The notes under the pieces are model-generated. The model searched no databases and had not been told where the DNA came from. It saw nothing but the letters and a program-made list of their open reading frames with translations. This document shows, piece by piece, positions 30,738 through 41,753 of a stretch of 64,000 bases of DNA. How positions within the stretch are numbered: the first letter of the stretch is position 1; each line of letters opens with the position of its first letter. The translations under genes and the position numbers were made by a program. The DNA is from an uncultured Prochlorococcus sp. Its GTDB lineage: Bacteria > Cyanobacteriota > Cyanobacteriia > PCC-6307 > Cyanobiaceae. The stretch lies in contig CABYTO010000001.1 of the NCBI GenBank assembly GCA_902521995.1, positions 1-64,000 on the forward strand, given 5' to 3'.

Positions 30738-33032
30738 TTAACCTCTTGCACCACCTGAAAAGGTAACAAGTTGTCCTTCACGAGTATTTCCACTAGACCC
30801 AGTTATCAAGAAATCTGGTTTTTCTGTTTCCTCATTCCTTTTAACTTCCATAGGGGGCATTGCGCTCATGAATCCTGCTCTTGATGGATTTCGTTTTCTA
30901 GAAGAAGCTCCCTCTGTGCCTGTTACCTTATCACCGCGATCCCAATCATCGCCAGTAACGTTTCCCACTGATTGTCCTTCTCCAGTAATCCTTGATGCGA
31001 CTCTTTTTTCTGGTGTCTTTGCAGCACGGTCTGCCTCTTCAATTTCCATTTTTTGTTTATAAGTAATATTTTTATTCGGTTCAAATCTAAATTTTTCAGT
31101 GCCAGTGACCTTATCAACTGCCATATCAAAAGGTCCTGTTACCTTTGAACCATTTTCATATTCATTACCTGTAACACCTTGAGTATTTTTTTCAGAATAT
31201 TTATCTCTTGAGGGAGATTTAACAGAAAATTCATTCCAAGAGTTACCTGCCGACTTTTCCGGATTCGCATAAGCCGCATCCTGTGGAGGATTATCACAAG
31301 CTTGAGAGAGCTGATCTCCACCAACATAGGGAGTACCTGTTAGATTTTTACAAGCACCTTTCTTTGCACCTGTCATTACTCCGCCAATTCCTGGTTGCTG
31401 TCCTGTAAGTCTGGCATTTGAATTATTTCCAGAATTAACTGTTGCTCGGGATTTCATATCTTCTGAGATCTCAGTACTACAATTTTCATTAATCTGATCT
31501 AAGCCTGCGTATGGTGTTCCTGTTAACACTTTGCATGAACCTGGTTCATCTCCAGTTACTATTTCTGATCTTCCTGTCATAGTGCCGCTTATTAAATTTG
31601 ACTTTGAAGAAAGGCTTAAACCTACTTTTCTAGCTTCTGGTTTTGGTTTTGAACCACAAAACTTCTCATATTGTTGAGATCCTATGTACTCATCGCCAGT
31701 TACATTCTTACAACTCCCATGTTCATTCCCTGTCATATGGTCTGATCTTCCAACCCCTGTACCAGTTACATTATTCCCATTAAGAGTGTTGTAACTGCCT
31801 ACTTTTTCAAATACTTTACCTTTTGGGTTTGGCTCAGAGCCAAGATATTGATCTCCAGTTAATTGATGTCCAGAACCTGATTCATCTCCAGTAACTAGGG
31901 TTGATCTACCAGGAAGTGATCCAGATACTTTTAATCCATCGGTTGTAGTGCTGTGTTTAACCTTTGAAGGATTTCTTGGGACATCACCACAATACTTCTG
32001 CGCTTGATTAGAAGATACATATTCAGTACCTGTAAGGTTTTTACAAGTCCCTGGCTCATCGCCTGTAACCCTATCAGATCTACCAACTTCATTTCCAGTT
32101 ACTTTATTACCTGATGTTGTAGAGGTAACAGTAGATCTAAGTGGTTGTTTATAACTTGGTCTATCTTGACAAAATTGACCAATGACTTCTGCTCCCATAT
32201 ATTGGGTACCAGTTACAGTTCTGCATGTACTTGCTTCATTACCTGTAGTTTTTACAGATCTATTAGCTTGAGTTCCAGTAACTATTTGACCTGAATCAGT
32301 TTCACTTTTACCAACTTTCCAGCTTGCATCTGCAATATTTTGTTTGGCACCATTTTTATTTGGACCACATGGTCTACATTTACCATTACCTTTTTTGCCT
32401 GTGGCACCAGTTTTACTTCTTAGCTCTCTCACTCTCTGAGAAATTTCTCTACTACTTAAATCTGGGTCTCCCCTTCTAGCTAAGGAAGCGGCACTAGTAT
32501 TTTGTTTAGTTGCTGATTTACCATGTTTAGATTGAGCTTCTCTTCTCGCTAAAACAATATCTCTACTTGTATTAGTAATAGGCTTTCTCTTCTGATTAAT
32601 TCTTCTCTTAACGTTGGGTTTTACGGACTTAGATTCTGTACTAGTTGAATCCTGACTTTCTTGATTTTTACTAATAGTTGATTTAACTGTATTTACAGGA
32701 CTTTCTTTTTTAACATCAGTACGGGTTCTATCGGATGAAGTTATAGCTGATTTCCCATGGGTAGACATTGCTTTTCTTCTCTCTATTACTAACTCTTTAC
32801 TAGATAAAGTTGTTGAAGAATTTCTATTTACCTTAGTTTTTGGAATATGTTTTGTAGCTGGTTTAGAAATATTATGATTATTAGGAGAAGAATGAGTCCC
32901 AGAAATCTGTATATCTTGAGAAGATCGAACTCTATCTTTGGTAGTTGAAGAATAAGCAGCAGCTTTTTTGCCGCTATCACTCATCGCCTTTCTTCTTTCA
33001 AGTGCAATCTCTCTACTGGTTTTTTTTGACAT
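30738..33032 (-). CDS. csoS2: carboxysome scaffold protein CsoS2
   Basis: ~764 aa; four N-terminal SRE(I/L)..RR.A.S..GK motifs, six VTG...GRS..VTG(D/N)E.G.CK.LTGT.Y M-repeats, C-terminal domain; ATG at 33032 preferred over TTG at 33041. Confidence 0.97.
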   Translation of the reverse strand: MSKKTSREIALERRKAMSDSGKKAAAYSSTTKDRVRSSQDIQISGTHSSPNNHNISKPATKHIPKTKVNRNSSTTLSSKELVIERRKAMSTHGKSAITSSDRTRTDVKKESPVNTVKSTISKNQESQDSTSTESKSVKPNVKRRINQKRKPITNTSRDIVLARREAQSKHGKSATKQNTSAASLARRGDPDLSSREISQRVRELRSKTGATGKKGNGKCRPCGPNKNGAKQNIADASWKVGKSETDSGQIVTGTQANRSVKTTGNEASTCRTVTGTQYMGAEVIGQFCQDRPSYKQPLRSTVTSTTSGNKVTGNEVGRSDRVTGDEPGTCKNLTGTEYVSSNQAQKYCGDVPRNPSKVKHSTTTDGLKVSGSLPGRSTLVTGDESGSGHQLTGDQYLGSEPNPKGKVFEKVGSYNTLNGNNVTGTGVGRSDHMTGNEHGSCKNVTGDEYIGSQQYEKFCGSKPKPEARKVGLSLSSKSNLISGTMTGRSEIVTGDEPGSCKVLTGTPYAGLDQINENCSTEISEDMKSRATVNSGNNSNARLTGQQPGIGGVMTGAKKGACKNLTGTPYVGGDQLSQACDNPPQDAAYANPEKSAGNSWNEFSVKSPSRDKYSEKNTQGVTGNEYENGSKVTGPFDMAVDKVTGTEKFRFEPNKNITYKQKMEIEEADRAAKTPEKRVASRITGEGQSVGNVTGDDWDRGDKVTGTEGASSRKRNPSRAGFMSAMPPMEVKRNEETEKPDFLITGSSGNTREGQLVTFSGGARG
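31296..32294 (-). repeat. CsoS2 M-repeat region (six imperfect repeats, coding)
   Basis: Repeats begin GQIVTGTQ, GNKVTGNE, GLKVSGSL, GNNVTGTG, SNLISGTM, NARLTGQQ. Confidence 0.9.
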
Positions 33033-33062
33033 AATCTTCAAATGTGAAACTCTTTTGAAAAA

Positions 33063-33091
33063 CTTTCTCCAAAAAATTTTTTTGGAGAAAG
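33063..33091 (-). promoter_or_regulatory. intercistronic hairpin rbcS-csoS2
   Basis: CTTTCTCCAAAAAA / TTTTTTGGAGAAAG perfect 14-nt inverted arms with one central T. Confidence 0.85.
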
Positions 33092-33113
33092 ATATTAACT
33101 ACGATAAGTAGCC

Positions 33114-33455
33114 TTAACGTCCTTGGAAAACTACAAAAGCTGTTCCTTGACTTTGAGTGTAAGCATCGTATCCGATGATTCTTACATGATGATCAGGGTA
33201 TGCTCTATGGCATGCCTCTAATTCGCTCACGATCAAGTTAAGATCTTTTTCCCCAAAAAATGGGAGTTTCCAATAAGACCAATAAGTTTGCATACATCCA
33301 CTAGGATGAACATGCTCAATAACTGGACTCCAACCTTGAGCAATTATGTATGCAATTTGGTCATATATTTCTTCCTGGGTCATCGGTGGTAAAAAACCGA
33401 ATGTTTCCAGGGTTGCAACTGTTTGGTAGTCGCTTACTGTGCTCTGGAAAGGCAT
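33114..33455 (-). CDS. rbcS: ribulose bisphosphate carboxylase small subunit
   Basis: 113-aa ORF; FGFLPPMTQEEIYDQIAYIIAQGWSPVIEH. Confidence 0.97.
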   Translation of the reverse strand: MPFQSTVSDYQTVATLETFGFLPPMTQEEIYDQIAYIIAQGWSPVIEHVHPSGCMQTYWSYWKLPFFGEKDLNLIVSELEACHRAYPDHHVRIIGYDAYTQSQGTAFVVFQGR

Positions 33456-33506
33456 AATTAATCAAAATGTGAATGAAATTACTCGTAAAACGAGATTTTA
33501 ATAAGT

Positions 33507-33529
33507 TTGAGGAGAAAAAATCTCCTCAA
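33507..33529 (-). promoter_or_regulatory. intercistronic hairpin rbcL-rbcS
   Basis: TTGAGGAGA-AAAAA-TCTCCTCAA, 9-bp perfect stem. Confidence 0.85.
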
Positions 33530-33543
33530 TTTCGAAACTTGAG

Positions 33544-34959
33544 TTAACCCTGAACATCAAGCTTGTCGACAGTGTCAAACTCAAACTTAATTTCCTTCCA
33601 AGTTTCTAGAGCGATAGCTAATTCAGGACTGTGCTTAGCAGCTTCCATAAGAATGTCTCTACTCTCTTTTTCGATTTCGCGACCAGCATTACGGGCTTTT
33701 ACACAAGCTTCTAAAGCAACTCTGTTAGCTGCAGCTCCAGCAGCTGAACCCCATGGATGACCATGTGTTCCTCCACCGAACTGAAGGCAGGAATCATCTC
33801 CAAAGATCGCTAGAAGTGCAGGCATATGCCAAACATGAATACCACCTGATGCGACTGCAAATACTCCAGGCATTGAACCCCAATCCTGATCAAAAAAGTT
33901 ACCTCTTGATCTATCTTCAGGAACAAATGATTCTCTTAAGTTGTCAATATAACCAAGTGTTGTTTGACGATCACCTTCTAGTTTTCCAACAACAGTTCCA
34001 GTATGTAATTGGTCTCCTCCAGATAGTCTCAAACATTTTGCAAGAACTCTGAAGTGAATACCATGCTTTGGATGTCTATCAATAACAGCATGCATAGCTC
34101 TGTGAATATGCAGAAGCATGCCATTTTTACGACACCAATTAGCTAATCCAGTATTTGCAGTAAAACCACCAGTTATATAATCATGCATGATGATTGGCAT
34201 ATCTAGCTCTTTTGCAAATTCAGCTCTTTCATAGAGTTCTTCAGGAGTGTTAGCAGTACAGTTTAGATAGTGACCTTTAACTTCTCCAGTTTCTCGTTGA
34301 GCAAGCTTAACTGCTTCAGCAACAAACTCAAATCTTTCTCTCCAACGTTGGAATGGTTGAGAATTGATATTCTCATCATCCTTAGTTAAATCAAGACCTC
34401 CTCTAAGACATTCATATACAACTCGACCATAGTTTTTACCAGATAATCCTAATTTAGGTTTAATGGTACAACCAAGTAGAGGTCTTCCGTATTTGTTAAG
34501 TCGATCTCTTTCAACTACGATTCCATTTGGTGGACCACCGCAAGTTTTAATGAAAGCAATTGGGAATCTAATATCTTCTAGACGAAGATGTCTTAGAGCT
34601 TTAAATCCAAAAACGTTTCCAACAAGAGATGTTAATACGTTTGTAATAGAGCCCTCTTCAAAAAGATCTAAAGGATATGCAATAAAAGCATAGAAAGCTT
34701 CAGGATCTCCAGGGACGTCTTCGATTCGATAACAACGTCCTTTATAAAATTCTAAGTCAGTAAGTAACTCGGACCAAACTGTTGACCAAGTACCTGTTGA
34801 AGATTCAGCGGCAACAGCAGCTGCAACTTCTTCTCTTGGAACACCTTCCTGACCTGTACATTTGAAACAGGCTAGTAAATCGGTGTCTAGGGGGACATAT
34901 TCTGGAGTCCAGTAGGTATCTCTGTACTCCTTTACCCCTGCGTCATACTTCTTACTCAT
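33544..34959 (-). CDS. rbcL: ribulose bisphosphate carboxylase large subunit (form IA type)
   Basis: 471-aa [50 protein letters not shown]. Confidence 0.99.
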   Translation of the reverse strand: MSKKYDAGVKEYRDTYWTPEYVPLDTDLLACFKCTGQEGVPREEVAAAVAAESSTGTWSTVWSELLTDLEFYKGRCYRIEDVPGDPEAFYAFIAYPLDLFEEGSITNVLTSLVGNVFGFKALRHLRLEDIRFPIAFIKTCGGPPNGIVVERDRLNKYGRPLLGCTIKPKLGLSGKNYGRVVYECLRGGLDLTKDDENINSQPFQRWRERFEFVAEAVKLAQRETGEVKGHYLNCTANTPEELYERAEFAKELDMPIIMHDYITGGFTANTGLANWCRKNGMLLHIHRAMHAVIDRHPKHGIHFRVLAKCLRLSGGDQLHTGTVVGKLEGDRQTTLGYIDNLRESFVPEDRSRGNFFDQDWGSMPGVFAVASGGIHVWHMPALLAIFGDDSCLQFGGGTHGHPWGSAAGAAANRVALEACVKARNAGREIEKESRDILMEAAKHSPELAIALETWKEIKFEFDTVDKLDVQG

Positions 34960-34999
34960 AAGGATAAATTTAGGTCTGTGTAGGGAAAATAATTATTGT

Positions 35000-35019
35000 G
35001 CAAGATTTATAAATCTTGC
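35000..35019 (-). promoter_or_regulatory. intercistronic palindrome csoS1-rbcL
   Basis: GCAAGATTTATAAATCTTGC perfect 20-nt palindrome. Confidence 0.85.
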
Positions 35020-35028
35020 TTTTCTTAA

Positions 35029-35340
35029 TTAGTCCTTTTGACCAAGAAATTCACCGTTACCTAGAGCAGGTTCGACTTCTCTATGAGGACGAGCAATAAT
35101 GTGAGCTGCAACTAAACCGTCACCAACTCTTTCACAAGCATCAGCACCAGCTCTTACAGCTGCGTTAACTGCTCCTGTTTCGCCTCTAACTAATACTGTG
35201 ACATAACCGCCGCCAACAAATTCACGACCAATAAGGCGAACTTCTGCTGCCTTTGTCATTGCGTCTGCTGCTTCGATTGCAGGTACAAGTCCGCGTGTCT
35301 CGATCATGCCGAGAGCGATACCCATTGTTTCTGTAGCCAT
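35029..35340 (-). CDS. csoS1: carboxysome shell hexamer protein CsoS1
   Basis: 103-aa BMC domain; MGIALGMIETRGLVPAIEAADAMTKAAEVRL, HIIARPH. Confidence 0.96.
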   Translation of the reverse strand: MATETMGIALGMIETRGLVPAIEAADAMTKAAEVRLIGREFVGGGYVTVLVRGETGAVNAAVRAGADACERVGDGLVAAHIIARPHREVEPALGNGEFLGQKD

Positions 35341-35394
35341 TGTCTACTAAATACTAAATGTGGAATGTTCAATTCGAAGAATGCTTCATTAAGT

Positions 35395-35498
35395 ACTTAT
35401 AAGTCAAGCGTTTTCGACAAAATCTCCATTAATGTTTTTTCTATCATTCATAAGTTTAACTTATGACCCTTGGTACTATTGATATGTCAATACTTATG
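35395..35498. promoter_or_regulatory. cluster of ACTTAT/CATAAGT half-sites upstream of csoS1
   Basis: ACTTATAAGT (35395-35404), TCATAAGTT-T-AACTTATGA (35448-35466), ACTTATG (35492-35498). Confidence 0.5.
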
Positions 35499-35563
35499 CA
35501 AATTAGTTAGTGCATCAAAACATACTGTTGTGTTAAGAAAAAATTTACATTATGTTATTTCCG

Positions 35564-35620
35564 TACGAGACAGGCCCTGTCTACACAGGTGTGGAATGTT
35601 CAACCTTTCCTGTCTTCGTA
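35564..35620. other. candidate structured element (leader RNA, sRNA or operator) between csoS1 and rdgB
   Basis: TACGA-GACAGG (35564-35574) pairs with CCTGTC-T-TCGTA (35609-35620); inner CCTGT-CTAC-ACAGG; alternative GACAGG-C-CCTGTC. Confidence 0.55.
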
Positions 35621-35667
35621 TCAAGCTTTAAAGTGAGATAATATTCACAATAAATTTATTTATTATT

Positions 35668-36252
35668 TTGAACCTTCCAGTTCTAACAATTGCTAGTGGC
35701 AATCAAAGAAAAGTATCTGAAATTTCAGAGATGCTTGATGTTTTGTCTTTAAATGTTCAGAAGCAACCAGAATATTTAAATGTTGAAGAGACTGGAAATA
35801 CATATTTTGAGAATGCACTTCTAAAAGCAAAAGCAGCTGCTTTAGAGACTAAAACTTGGGCATTAGCTGATGACTCGGGTCTTGAAGTAGATGTTTTAGA
35901 TGGTCGGCCAGGAATTTATTCTGCTCGATATGCCAAAACTAATGATGAGAAAATTAAAAAATTAATTAATGAACTTTCTGATAGTCCTTATAGAAGTGCA
36001 AGATTTATAAGTTGTATGGTTTTGTGCGATCCCTCAGGAAACTTAGTTAAAGATACAACAGGAATATGCTGGGGAGAAATTCTTAAGAACCCCAAATATC
36101 CAAACGGGGAATTCGAATCTATTTTTTGGGTAAAAGAGTCTAACTGTGTTTACGGTGAGCTCTCACAATCACAATTAAATAAATTAGGTAGTAGAGGTAA
36201 AGCTGCAAAAATCATGTCACCTTTTTTAAAAAAAGAGATAGGTTTAAGTTAA
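35668..36252 (+). CDS. rdgB: XTP/dITP diphosphatase (RdgB/HAM1 family), TTG start
   Basis: 194-aa ORF; TIASGNQRKVSEI, ALADDSGLEVDVLDGRPGIYSARYA. Confidence 0.92.
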   Translation: MNLPVLTIASGNQRKVSEISEMLDVLSLNVQKQPEYLNVEETGNTYFENALLKAKAAALETKTWALADDSGLEVDVLDGRPGIYSARYAKTNDEKIKKLINELSDSPYRSARFISCMVLCDPSGNLVKDTTGICWGEILKNPKYPNGEFESIFWVKESNCVYGELSQSQLNKLGSRGKAAKIMSPFLKKEIGLS

Positions 36253-36274
36253 AAAAGTTTAAATTTAAAAATTC

Positions 36275-37045
36275 TCAATAATTTGAAATTTCTTCAATTG
36301 CTCTTATAGCAGCAGCTGCAGCCTCTTCTACATCCCCTTCTTTCCCAGCGAGAGTTAATCTACCAAAAGCTCCAACTGCCTTAACATCAACAACAGTTAT
36401 ATTAGATGCCTTTTCAGCTTCATTAGCTGCTTTTAAAACATAACCAGCTGGTTCAGTCTCTAATATAAACATGCTCATTCCAGATTGAATCATTGATCCA
36501 CTTCTGTTTTGTCTATTTATTAAAACTGCATGATCTGGAGTAATTGCTCGAATAACTTCAGTCCAACTCGTAGAAGGTTTTGTTCTTTTTCTAACTTCGC
36601 TCCCAATAGCATCTAGAACAACATCTCCAGAATGTAAAACCGTGCTTTGATCTTTATGGTAAAGAGCAAGAGATCCAAATGCTCTTTCAACAATCATCTG
36701 ACCAAGTCTTACATTACTTGCTTTTAGGGCAATGTCAGTGACTCTATGAACAGCCATCCCGGGTGAAACTTCCATCCAAAGACATGAATCACCAGGAATA
36801 GGTAAAAAACCTCTACTAACAGTTCCCATATATGCCGCTAATTGAGGTTGCAGAGAATCTAAAAAAACATATGTTCTTAACTCAATCTGCTCAACTTGAC
36901 TTGCTTGTCTTGATACCAGAGACTTTTCTGAATCGGTAGTAATAAAACAGCTAGCACCACTGGCCTGAGATTGCACCTCAGATCCTGTGACTAGAGAACT
37001 CCCTTTTTTTCGTTCCCCTCTGTTTAAGCTAGAAGTTGGTTCCAT
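36275..37045 (-). CDS. csoS1D: carboxysome tandem-BMC shell protein CsoS1D
   Basis: 256 aa from [17 protein letters not shown]; two BMC domains in tandem ([20 protein letters not shown]..., [43 protein letters not shown]); ORF track 5' extension to 37138 not favoured. Confidence 0.93.
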   Translation of the reverse strand: MEPTSSLNRGERKKGSSLVTGSEVQSQASGASCFITTDSEKSLVSRQASQVEQIELRTYVFLDSLQPQLAAYMGTVSRGFLPIPGDSCLWMEVSPGMAVHRVTDIALKASNVRLGQMIVERAFGSLALYHKDQSTVLHSGDVVLDAIGSEVRKRTKPSTSWTEVIRAITPDHAVLINRQNRSGSMIQSGMSMFILETEPAGYVLKAANEAEKASNITVVDVKAVGAFGRLTLAGKEGDVEEAAAAAIRAIEEISNY

Positions 37046-37142
37046 TGAGGCGACTATAACGGATAATGGTTCATTTTTTCTATTAAATTTACTTGCATGC
37101 TTGCCACAAAACGATAACTTCAAGTAAAAGATATGCATTTTT

Positions 37143-37511
37143 ATGGGAACTTCTCAAAAAAAAGAACAAAATGTTTCTGGTACTGAAAAAGAATTAACTC
37201 CTGATCAAACTCTTGGATTAGTTAGCCTAAGCTTGATGCAAAAGCTATCTCAGAAAGACCCATCTTTTAGCTGGTTAGAAGAGGATAAAATTGAGAAAGT
37301 AAATCTTAAGAACCTTAGAGATAGATTGGAGTTAACCCAATTAGCTATAAATACTGGAGCACCATTGACCACTTCAGAAGTGACAGCTCTAATTGGAGCT
37401 AAGCCAGGAAAATCTAAGTTAGAAAGAGCAGGATTATTAGCTACGAAAATAGCTAGAAATGTATGGAAGCTTTCAAAAACAAGTCAAGGAAATTCCTTCT
37501 ATAGAAATTAG
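37143..37511 (+). CDS. conserved hypothetical protein
   Basis: 122-aa ORF between csoS1D and chlN; no family recognised with confidence. Confidence 0.6.
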   Translation: MGTSQKKEQNVSGTEKELTPDQTLGLVSLSLMQKLSQKDPSFSWLEEDKIEKVNLKNLRDRLELTQLAINTGAPLTTSEVTALIGAKPGKSKLERAGLLATKIARNVWKLSKTSQGNSFYRN

Positions 37512-37651
37512 AATCTAGCCTAAAAATAATTTTCATAATTCTCATTTAAGTATTTAAACATTCATATAAGTTTTTTAAATGTGTTCATTTTGTAAGAGAA
37601 CTTATTAATTACTTTCTTAAATTAAAAAGTTTATGCAAGCTTGAAATATAA

Positions 37652-38923
<1,272 letters not shown>

Positions 38924-38928
38924 AAACT

Positions 38929-40500
38929 ATGGAATTAACTCTTTGGACGTATGAAGGACCACCACATGTTGGTGCTATGAGAATTGCCTCGTCAATGAAA
39001 GACATTCATTATGTGCTTCATGCCCCCCAAGGAGATACATATGCAGATCTTCTCTTTACCATGATCGAGAGGAGAGGGCAAAGGCCTCCAGTAACTTATA
39101 CAACTTTTCAGGCTAGAGACCTTGGAGGCGATACAGCAGAATTAGTGAAGAAAAATATTAAGGAAGCGGTTGAACGATTCAAACCCAAAACTCTTTTAGT
39201 CGGAGAAAGTTGTACTGCAGAACTTATCCAAGACCAACCTGGAGCACTTGCGAAAGGGATGGGGTTTGATATGCCGATTGTTAATCTTGAATTACCTGCT
39301 TATAGCAAGAAAGAAAATTGGGGGGCTTCAGAAACCTTTTATCAACTAACAAGAACCCTTTTAAAAGAAAAAGTAAGTTCTTCAGACAAAATAAATCCCC
39401 TTAGGTGGAGGGAATTAGGTAGGAGACCAAAAGTTAATATTCTTGGCCCTTCATTACTAGGATTTAGATGCAGAGATGATGTAATCGAAATTCAACGCAT
39501 ACTTTCAGAGCAAGGAATAGATACAAACGTAGTTGCTCCATTAGGTGCTAGTCCTGATGATATTAAAAGACTAGTTGATGCTGAAATAAATATCTGTCTT
39601 TATCAAGAAATTGCTGAAGCTTCATGTGAGTGGCTTAAACGAAACTTTGGAATGGAATATACGAATACTATTCCTATTGGAATAAAAAATACAATTCAAT
39701 TTATAAATGAAGTTCATGAGAAATTAGATCTTCCTTTAACGAATAAAGAAGAATTAGAAAATAAATCAAAACTTCCTTGGTACTCAAAATCAGTTGACTC
39801 TAATTATCTAACTGGCAAAAGAGTTTTTATTTTTGGTGATGGAACACATGCAATTGCAGCAGCCAAAATTGCTAACGAAGAATTAGGTTTTGAAGTAGTG
39901 GGTCTTGGAACATACAGCAGGGAGATGGCTAGGCAAATAAGAGCTACTGCAAAAGATCTTAATGTAGAAGCTCTTATAACTAACAATTATCTAGAAGTGG
40001 AAGATGCCATGAAAAAGGCCGCCCCTGAATTAGTTTTAGGGACCCAAATGGAAAGGCATAGTGCAAAAAGACTCGGCATTCCATGCTCAGTAATTAGTAC
40101 TCCAATGCATGTTCAAGATGTTCCTGCAAGATATAGCCCTCAAATGGGATGGGAAGGAGCAAATGTGATTTTTGATGACTGGGTACATCCCCTAATGATG
40201 GGCTTAGAAGAGCATCTTATTGATATGTTCAAACATGACTTCGAGTTTGTTGATGGTCATCAAAGCCATTTAGGACATACAGCGACAAACACAAATAACA
40301 TTTTAAATTCTGACGAAAAAAAAGAAAAAAATCGTAAAGAAGGAATTATCTGGACTGAATCTGGTAGGGCTGAATTAACAAAAGTTCCATTTTTTGTAAG
40401 AGGTAAAGTTAAAACAAATACTGAAAAATACGCAATCTCGAGAGGAATTCCAGAGATAAGCGATGAAACTCTTTACGATGCCAAAGCATATTTCAGTTAA
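38929..40500 (+). CDS. chlB: light-independent protochlorophyllide reductase subunit B
   Basis: 523-aa [45 protein letters not shown]. Confidence 0.98.
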   Translation: MELTLWTYEGPPHVGAMRIASSMKDIHYVLHAPQGDTYADLLFTMIERRGQRPPVTYTTFQARDLGGDTAELVKKNIKEAVERFKPKTLLVGESCTAELIQDQPGALAKGMGFDMPIVNLELPAYSKKENWGASETFYQLTRTLLKEKVSSSDKINPLRWRELGRRPKVNILGPSLLGFRCRDDVIEIQRILSEQGIDTNVVAPLGASPDDIKRLVDAEINICLYQEIAEASCEWLKRNFGMEYTNTIPIGIKNTIQFINEVHEKLDLPLTNKEELENKSKLPWYSKSVDSNYLTGKRVFIFGDGTHAIAAAKIANEELGFEVVGLGTYSREMARQIRATAKDLNVEALITNNYLEVEDAMKKAAPELVLGTQMERHSAKRLGIPCSVISTPMHVQDVPARYSPQMGWEGANVIFDDWVHPLMMGLEEHLIDMFKHDFEFVDGHQSHLGHTATNTNNILNSDEKKEKNRKEGIIWTESGRAELTKVPFFVRGKVKTNTEKYAISRGIPEISDETLYDAKAYFS

Positions 40501-40689
40501 TTTTTACTAATAAACTATAATTAAGTCATGAGTATTTTCACTCATAATCTAATAGATTTAATCCTAAAAATTCAGTTATAAGAATATATTTCACAATTTT
40601 AATACAATTAAATACATATTTGTTTAGAAACATATTTCATGTGTATTTGCGCTGCAAGAATATAAATAACAATGTGTTTTAAGCTTTAA

Positions 40690-41577
<888 letters not shown>

Positions 41578-41753
41578 TCTAAACTAGCCACATACATTTT
41601 GTCATAAGTAGCAATTCGCCAAGAACATAGTATTTAGAATCATTTATACGGATTAGATCAGCCTACTAATTCTTATATTAGTCTGAATTCTCCCCTACCA
41701 AATCAATACCTAATCTATCCTTGCCATGCCTTAAAGGATATGATTAATTTTAA

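Noticed and set aside
30868-31327. Extra ORFs overlapping csoS2 (30868..31062 +, 30923..31129 -, 31139..31327 -)
   Set aside because: Out-of-frame shadows of the repetitive csoS2 coding sequence; no independent support.
31296-32294. Repetitive DNA resembling a CRISPR or satellite
   Set aside because: In-frame protein repeats (CsoS2 M-repeats), imperfect at DNA level, without spacer structure.
30738-33032. Programmed frameshift producing a short CsoS2A form as in Halothiobacillus
   Set aside because: I could not identify a convincing slippery site plus stimulatory structure by eye; the full-length frame is uninterrupted.
33563-34693. ORFs on the + strand within rbcL (33563..33760, 33753..34052, 34463..34693)
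   Set aside because: Antisense to a highly conserved gene; compositions look like the mirror of rbcL codons, and no recognisable domains.
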